A DNA stretch of 8,781 nucleotides, from positions 6,717 through 15,497 of the forward strand of contig PLXI01000029.1 in assembly GCA_003151375.1 (NCBI GenBank), read 5' to 3'. The notes under the pieces are model-generated. The model did not search any database. It was given only the letters and a program-made list of their open reading frames with translations, and had not been told where the DNA came from. Position 1 is the stretch's first letter. Each line of letters starts with the position of its first letter. The position numbers and the translations under genes are program-made. Of the stretch, positions 4,603 through 8,781 are shown in pieces. The DNA is from Hyphomicrobiales bacterium. Its GTDB lineage: Bacteria > Pseudomonadota > Alphaproteobacteria > Rhizobiales > Aestuariivirgaceae.

Positions 4603-6987
4603 TTACTCGCCGTATGGGATCCAGATATTTTTGACCTGAGTGGCACGGCGCAACCATTCAACGCCTTGGGCTTCAGCAGCATACCAATCAAAGCATTTAG
4701 CGTTATTCACCCAAGTGGATTTGAGATTGCCAGCCGATGCCGCTTCCACCATGGCGCTACCTTTGGCATCACCGTGAAACCAAATAGATGCGACTTCATC
4801 ATGCTCAGCCAAAACTTTGGCCAGTTCGCCTTGTGGGCCTGTAACGATGTTAAAGGCTCCAGCGGGCACGTCGGACGTATCAAGCAGTTGATAAAAATCC
4901 GTGGCCAGCAAAGGTTGGCTTTGAGATGGAATAACAACAATCGTATTGCCCATGGCCAATGCAGGCAAGGCAAGGCTCAGCATGGCCAGCAATGGCGCTT
5001 CATCAGGGCAGATCAGCCCCATCACCCCGAAGGGTTCATTGAAAGCTAAAGTGGTTTGGCGCTTGGCGTTGGTGGAATGAATACGGCCATCATATTTATC
5101 GGCCCAAGCGGCGTAAAAGAAAATCCGATGCAAACCCGTTTCAACTTCGCGCTTGGCTGCTGATGGCGTTGCGCCCAACTCAATCAATCGCGCTTGAAAT
5201 TCGAGCTTACGAGCCGAGAGATTTTCACCCAAGAAATATAGAACCTGCGCCCGGTTATGTGCAGTTGCCGTGCTCCATGCAGAAGCCTTGAGCGCTGCTT
5301 CCACCGCATTTCGGATATCTTTCCTGCTCCCCAAGCCTGCAAGGCCAGCGAGCTTGTCCTTGGGAGTTTTCACCGCGTAGGAATAGCCGCTGTCCGGCCG
5401 CACCTGTTTGCCGCCGATATAAAGCTTTGCAGTGCGATCAATGTCAGAACTGGCAGGAGATGTTGCATCGCTGGTTGCCAGCAGTTTTGTTGGTCGTGAT
5501 TTTGCGACAGGCAATTTATGCAGCCAATCAGCTTGCAAATATTCAAACATGCCCTCGCGCCCGCCTTCGCGGCCAAAGCCAGATTCCTTGTAGCCACCAA
5601 AGCCCGCTGCCGCATCAAAGAGGTTGGTTGAATTGATCCATACAACACCGGCCTTCACCCGCGCTGCTGCCTCTAATGCTACATTGATATTTTCTGACCA
5701 GATCGATGCGGCCAAGCCATAAGCCGTGTGATTGGCCAGCATGGCCGCCTCCTCGGGTGTGCGGAAGCTCATGGCGCTGATCACTGGCCCAAAGATTTCC
5801 TCGCGCATGACAGTTGAAGCCGTGCCCACATCGGTGAACAGGCCAGGTGCAAAGAAGTTGCCCAGCTCTGGCAACATGCAGGGTGACGAAAAATACTCAC
5901 CTCCCTCTTCCACGCCTTGGCTCACCAAGCCCTTCACACGGGCAACTTGAACCGGATCAACCAGTGGCCCCATGTCATTGGATTTATCCAGCGGATCGCC
6001 CACGCGCAAAGTTTCCATGCGGCGTTTGAGTTTGGCGATGAATTTGTCGTGGATGCTTTCCTGTATGAGCAGCCGCGTGCCTGCACAGCAGACTTGGCCT
6101 TGATTGAACCACACACTATCAACAACACCTTCCACCGCGCCATCAAGATCAGCATCATCAAAAACGATGAAGGGAGATTTGCCACCTAATTCCAATGACA
6201 GCTTCTTTGCGCTGCCCGCTGTTTGCTTGCGAATAATGCGGCCCACATCAGTGGAACCAGTGAAAGCAATTTTGGCCACGGATTTATGTGCCACCAAAGC
6301 CGAACCCGTATTGCCATCGCCAGTGATGATATTTACCACGCCATCAGGCAAGCCTGCCTCAGTGCAAATCTCAGCGAAAGCCAACGCCGTGAGTGGTGTG
6401 AATTCCGCTGGCTTCAACACCACAGTGTTGCCTGCAGCCAGCGCTGGTGCAATCTTCCAGGCCAGCATCAGCAGTGGAAAATTCCACGGAATGATTTGCC
6501 CGCAAACGCCTAGCGGCGAAAAGCCCGTAAATTCCGTATCACGCAACTCCGCCCAGCCGGCATGATGATAAAAATGTCTGGCCACCAAAGGAATATCAAT
6601 GTCACGGCTCTCACGAATGGTTTTGCCATTATCCATGGTTTCCAGCACCGCCAGAAAGCGCTCTCGTTTTTGGATGTGGCGGGCAATGGCATAAAGATGT
6701 TTGGCGCGTTGATGGCCGGAGAGCTTGCTCCAACTGGTGAAGGCCTTTGATGCAGCAGAAACGGCGGCATTCACATCCTCAGCCGAGCCATTCGCGATGG
6801 TCGCTAATTTTGCGCCCGTTGCAGGATTGAACACCTCAAGGTGCGGCGCTTTAGAATGAACAAATTTGCCACCAATAAAATGCCCAAAGCCTTTAGGGTG
6901 AGCGGCCAGCCATTCTTTCACATGCGTTGCAGATTCTGGCGCTGTGCCATAATCCATCGTTTCCAAAATTGAAGTGACACTTGGCAT
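4603..6987 (-). CDS. ALDH16-type two-domain aldehyde dehydrogenase
   Basis: A 794-residue protein with one complete aldehyde dehydrogenase domain and a second, degenerate one. Domain 1 (about 30-490) has every key element: PWNF with Asn169, KPAE with Lys192, the FTGST turn (242-246), LELGGK with Glu266, GQVCC with catalytic Cys300, and EEIFGP with Glu397. Domain 2 (about 515-794) keeps the fold cues (IGGK, LALPALAMGNT, AFNIVTG) but has lost the Asn (CPDEAPL), the Lys, the FTGS turn (FHGD), the Glu motif and the Cys. The length and this active-plus-dead layout match the ALDH16 family. It should oxidise an aldehyde with NAD(P)+; next to deoC, acetaldehyde to acetate is the obvious reaction. The ATG at 6987 is chosen because GAGGA, overlapping the deoC stop, stands properly before it and the protein then begins MPSVTSILETM; a start at 7026 would overlap deoC. 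Confidence 0.94.
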   Translation of the reverse strand: MPSVTSILETMDYGTAPESATHVKEWLAAHPKGFGHFIGGKFVHSKAPHLEVFNPATGAKLATIANGSAEDVNAAVSAASKAFTSWSKLSGHQRAKHLYAIARHIQKRERFLAVLETMDNGKTIRESRDIDIPLVARHFYHHAGWAELRDTEFTGFSPLGVCGQIIPWNFPLLMLAWKIAPALAAGNTVVLKPAEFTPLTALAFAEICTEAGLPDGVVNIITGDGNTGSALVAHKSVAKIAFTGSTDVGRIIRKQTAGSAKKLSLELGGKSPFIVFDDADLDGAVEGVVDSVWFNQGQVCCAGTRLLIQESIHDKFIAKLKRRMETLRVGDPLDKSNDMGPLVDPVQVARVKGLVSQGVEEGGEYFSSPCMLPELGNFFAPGLFTDVGTASTVMREEIFGPVISAMSFRTPEEAAMLANHTAYGLAASIWSENINVALEAAARVKAGVVWINSTNLFDAAAGFGGYKESGFGREGGREGMFEYLQADWLHKLPVAKSRPTKLLATSDATSPASSDIDRTAKLYIGGKQVRPDSGYSYAVKTPKDKLAGLAGLGSRKDIRNAVEAALKASAWSTATAHNRAQVLYFLGENLSARKLEFQARLIELGATPSAAKREVETGLHRIFFYAAWADKYDGRIHSTNAKRQTTLAFNEPFGVMGLICPDEAPLLAMLSLALPALAMGNTIVVIPSQSQPLLATDFYQLLDTSDVPAGAFNIVTGPQGELAKVLAEHDEVASIWFHGDAKGSAMVEAASAGNLKSTWVNNAKCFDWYAAEAQGVEWLRRATQVKNIWIPYGE

Positions 6988-6994
6988 GTTTTCC

Positions 6995-7972
6995 TCAGGC
7001 AACCGAATGATGTGACAGCGCTGCATAGCGCCCGGTGAGATGATATTCCAATTGGCGTTCTATGTCTGCCAGCAGAGATGATGCGCCAATGCGAAACAGA
7101 TCTGGTTCCAACCAGCGGCGACCCATTTCTTCTTTCATCAAGATCAGCCAGTTCATCGCGTCTTTAGCTGTTTTCAATCCACCTGCGGGTTTGAAGCCAA
7201 TTTCAAAGCCCGTGCGCTCGCCATAATCCCGCGCCGCGCGCAGCATGGTGAGTGACACAGGCAAAGTGGCGTTCACATCTTCCTTGCCCGTGGAGGTTTT
7301 GATGAAATCTGCCCCCGCTTGCATCACTACCATCGATGCTTTGTAAACATTACGGAGGGTTTTTAAATCACCCGTGGCCAGAATGGCCTTCATATGGGCT
7401 GGCCCACAGGCTTGGCGCATGGCGGAAATCTCATCATACAGCGCCGCCCATTCTCCGCGCAAAACTTGTGAACGGAAAATCACAATATCGATTTCTTGCG
7501 CTCCCTGCTCCACCGCATATTTAATTTCAGCAAGGCGCATGGAAAGTGGCGTGAGGCCCGCCGGAAAACCAGTGGCAACCGAAGCCACAGGAATGCTTGA
7601 ACCTTTGAGAGCCTTGACGGCATGGGCCACCATGGTGGGGTAAACACAAACCGCGCCAACATGCGGCGTAGAGCTCAAGCCGAGGCCCTTAACAATATCA
7701 TCACGCAGAGGCCGTCTTGCTTTGGCACAGAGACGCTGCACGCGGCCTTGTGTGTCATCGCCCGCCAACGTGGTTAAATCCATACATTGCAGAGCCTTCA
7801 CCAAAAAAGCAGCTTGATATTCCTTCTTCACGCTGCGGCGCGCGGTCAGACTGGCGGCGCGGCGCTCTGCCGCCGAAGTGTTCACTTGATGTTGATCAAA
7901 CCACGAGGCATCTAGTGACACGCCGGTGTTACGCTTGACCCCACTTTGATGATAAATTTTAGTTTCCAACAT
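6995..7972 (-). CDS. deoC: Deoxyribose-phosphate aldolase
   Basis: A 325-residue class I aldolase that splits 2-deoxy-D-ribose 5-phosphate into glyceraldehyde 3-phosphate and acetaldehyde, the last step of deoxynucleoside sugar breakdown. The TIM barrel shows AVCVYP (107-112), GFPAG (135-139), EIDIVIFRS with the proton-relay Asp162, MKAILATGDL with the Schiff-base Lys195, FIKTSTGK with Lys225, and GFKPAGGLKTA (259-269) for phosphate binding. It is about 65 residues longer than the E. coli enzyme. The extra N-terminus (SWFDQHQV, TARRSVKKEYQAAFLVKA) and the C-terminal RIGASSLLADIERQLEYH...GRYAA resemble the animal-type enzyme as I remember it. The C-terminal Tyr of the E. coli type is absent. 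There is no convincing ribosome-binding site before the ATG. It leads the minus-strand series, with the dehydrogenase seven bases downstream. Confidence 0.97.
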   Translation of the reverse strand: MLETKIYHQSGVKRNTGVSLDASWFDQHQVNTSAAERRAASLTARRSVKKEYQAAFLVKALQCMDLTTLAGDDTQGRVQRLCAKARRPLRDDIVKGLGLSSTPHVGAVCVYPTMVAHAVKALKGSSIPVASVATGFPAGLTPLSMRLAEIKYAVEQGAQEIDIVIFRSQVLRGEWAALYDEISAMRQACGPAHMKAILATGDLKTLRNVYKASMVVMQAGADFIKTSTGKEDVNATLPVSLTMLRAARDYGERTGFEIGFKPAGGLKTAKDAMNWLILMKEEMGRRWLEPDLFRIGASSLLADIERQLEYHLTGRYAALSHHSVA

Positions 7973-8007
7973 AGCTCAAAATTGAGGGAATTTGGCGGGT
8001 GTGTCAA
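7973..8007 (-). promoter_or_regulatory. Putative deoC promoter with start site at or near the ATG
   Basis: Reading toward deoC, a perfect TTGACA lies at 8007-8002. Eighteen bases further is AATTTT, a weak match to TATAAT. The 29 bases between the -35 and the ATG equal the usual distance to a transcription start, so the message would begin at or within a few bases of the start codon. The short inverted repeat CTCAA/TTGAG (7975-7986) overlaps the -10 position and could bind a regulator. Confidence 0.45.
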
Positions 8008-8050
8008 CTCGACAGTATTTTAGTTAACCAAGTGGCGTTATTATCGGGGC
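7992..8050 (+). promoter_or_regulatory. Possible ccmF promoter in the divergent gap
   Basis: TTGGCG (7992-7997) and TATTTT (8016-8021), 18 bases apart, each match four of six consensus positions and would start transcription near 8028, leaving a leader of about 20 bases. They overlap the proposed deoC promoter in the opposite direction, so the two genes may compete for polymerase. The ribosome-binding site is poor (CGGGG shortly before the ATG). Confidence 0.3.
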
Positions 8051-8781
8051 ATGATCGCTGAAATTGGCCATTTTGCTTTATTGCTCGCGTTGATAACGAG
8101 CCTTATTCAATCCAGCTTGCCGCTGTTTGGTGCGCAGCGGCAGGACTATTCATTGATGAGTGTTGCCAGCTTTGCGGCGGTGACAAGTTTCGTGTTGGTC
8201 GCCGTTGCATTTGCCGCTCTTGCTGCTTCATTCATGATGGACGATTTCTCGGTGCGCCTTGTTGCAGACAATTCGCAAACCACCAAACCGCTGATTTATA
8301 AATTCACTGGGGTGTGGGCCAACCACGAAGGTTCCATGCTGCTGTGGGTTTTCATCTTGGTGATTTTTGCAAGCTTGATTGCAGTGTTTGGCACGAATAT
8401 CCCGCAGGCCTTGAAGGCGCGTGTTCTGGCTGTGCAAGGCATGATCGCTTCTGCCTTTCTCGCTTTTGTGATCTTCACCTCCAATCCATTCATCAGGCTT
8501 TCGCCGGCACCTGCCGAAGGCCAAGGCATGAACCCCCTGTTGCAAGACCCAGGCTTGGCCATTCATCCGCCTTGCCTTTACATGGGCTATGTTGGCTTCT
8601 CAGTGGCATTCTCATTTGCGGTTGCCGCATTAATCGAAGGCAAAGTTGATGCCGCGTGGGCGCGTTGGGTGCGCCCTTGGGTGTTGTTGGCGTGGAGCTT
8701 TCTTACGCTTGGGATCACACTTGGTTCTTTCTGGGCCTATTATATTTTGGGCTGGGGCGGATGGTGGTTTTGGGATCCGGT
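8051..8781 (+). CDS. ccmF: Cytochrome c-type biogenesis protein CcmF, N-terminal part (cut by the window end)
   Basis: The first 243 residues of CcmF, the integral membrane haem lyase subunit of System I cytochrome c maturation, which with CcmH attaches haem delivered by CcmE to apocytochrome CxxCH motifs on the periplasmic side. The reading frame is open to the edge. It begins MIAEIGHFALLLAL, the usual CcmF opening, and shows VWANHEGSMLLWV (about 90-102), NPLLQDPGLAIHPPCLYMGYVGF around 160-185, and the tryptophan-rich haem-handling WWD motif WGGWWFWDP at 235-243, at the very end. Several membrane helices are evident. The ATG at 8051 is the only start: the upstream frame is closed by TAG at 8021-8023. 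In many alphaproteobacteria ccmF follows ccmE; here the upstream neighbour is the divergent deoC. Confidence 0.95.
   Translation, partial: MIAEIGHFALLLALITSLIQSSLPLFGAQRQDYSLMSVASFAAVTSFVLVAVAFAALAASFMMDDFSVRLVADNSQTTKPLIYKFTGVWANHEGSMLLWVFILVIFASLIAVFGTNIPQALKARVLAVQGMIASAFLAFVIFTSNPFIRLSPAPAEGQGMNPLLQDPGLAIHPPCLYMGYVGFSVAFSFAVAALIEGKVDAAWARWVRPWVLLAWSFLTLGITLGSFWAYYILGWGGWWFWDP

Larger units (their letters stand above)
2416..7972 (-). other. Predicted six-gene transcription unit led by deoC
   Basis: Six minus-strand genes follow with gaps of 7, 1, 33 and 27 bases and a final 4-base overlap: deoC, ALDH16-type dehydrogenase, epimerase-like protein, rhodanese, membrane protein, exported LssY-domain protein. 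The first three are surely co-transcribed by spacing. The last two are linked by ATGA. The 33- and 27-base gaps around the rhodanese show no terminator, but an internal promoter cannot be excluded. No transporter, kinase, phosphopentomutase or DeoR-type regulator gene is visible in the window. Confidence 0.7.

Noticed and set aside
4602..4691. Longer N-terminus for the epimerase-like protein starting at 4691
   Set aside because: The extra 30 residues do not resemble the family, would overlap the dehydrogenase gene, and the ATG at 4601 immediately follows the dehydrogenase stop in a typical coupled arrangement.
6104..6565. Plus-strand open frame of 153 codons inside the dehydrogenase
   Set aside because: It lies opposite the conserved catalytic domain, and its low-complexity translation has no recognisable motif.
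6988..7026. Start of the dehydrogenase at 7026
   Set aside because: It would overlap deoC by 32 bases and lacks a suitable ribosome-binding site; GAGGA at the deoC stop points to 6987.
8228..8649. Open frames on both strands within ccmF
   Set aside because: They overlap conserved CcmF coding sequence in other frames and have no family resemblance.
1..8781. CRISPR array, tRNA, rRNA, phage or transposon genes
   Set aside because: I found no regularly spaced repeats, cloverleaf-like sequences or recognisable mobile-element proteins on either strand.

Overview
The window looks like chromosome from an alphaproteobacterium of moderate GC content, plausibly in or near the Hyphomicrobiales or Rhodobacterales. 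Four things suggest this: a long deoC followed directly by a two-domain ALDH16-type aldehyde dehydrogenase, an alphaproteobacterial style ccmF, a small exported protein resembling the GCG/CRPN family, and a CCCTCTCC...GGAGAGGG intergenic hairpin. I see no phage, transposase, CRISPR, tRNA or rRNA. The assignment rests on family recognition alone; no search was run.

Layout. Positions 1-203 may hold the AT-rich end of a gene that begins outside the window (weak). Positions 204-349 are non-coding and carry an inverted-repeat element. Two minus-strand genes follow, probably transcribed separately: a zinc-independent NADPH:quinone reductase-like oxidoreductase (350-1258) and an unrecognised lipoprotein (1365-1868). 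A 170-base gap holds a clear intrinsic terminator (1981-2014) for the next minus-strand gene, a small exported Gly/Trp/His-rich protein (2042-2284).

The core is a tight minus-strand series from 7972 down to 2416: deoC, an ALDH16-type aldehyde dehydrogenase, a divergent ribulose-phosphate 3-epimerase-like protein, a rhodanese, a four-helix membrane protein and an exported LssY C-terminal-domain protein. The gaps are 7, 1, 33 and 27 bases, and the last pair overlaps by 4 bases (ATGA). The first three genes fit catabolism of deoxyribose/ribose phosphates from nucleosides. DeoC cleaves deoxyribose 5-phosphate to glyceraldehyde 3-phosphate and acetaldehyde, the dehydrogenase can oxidise the aldehyde, and the epimerase-like enzyme could act on a pentose or related sugar phosphate. 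The roles of the last three genes in this series are unknown.

From 8051 to the end on the plus strand is the first part of ccmF, the haem lyase subunit of System I cytochrome c maturation. It diverges from deoC across 78 bases that must hold both promoters. The deoC side has a perfect TTGACA placed so that transcription would begin about at the start codon, and no good ribosome-binding site is visible there, so a leaderless deoC message is possible.

I see no clearly new biological system. The points most worth a second look are the composition of the deoC series, the half-dead second domain of the dehydrogenase, and the substituted active-site loops of the epimerase.
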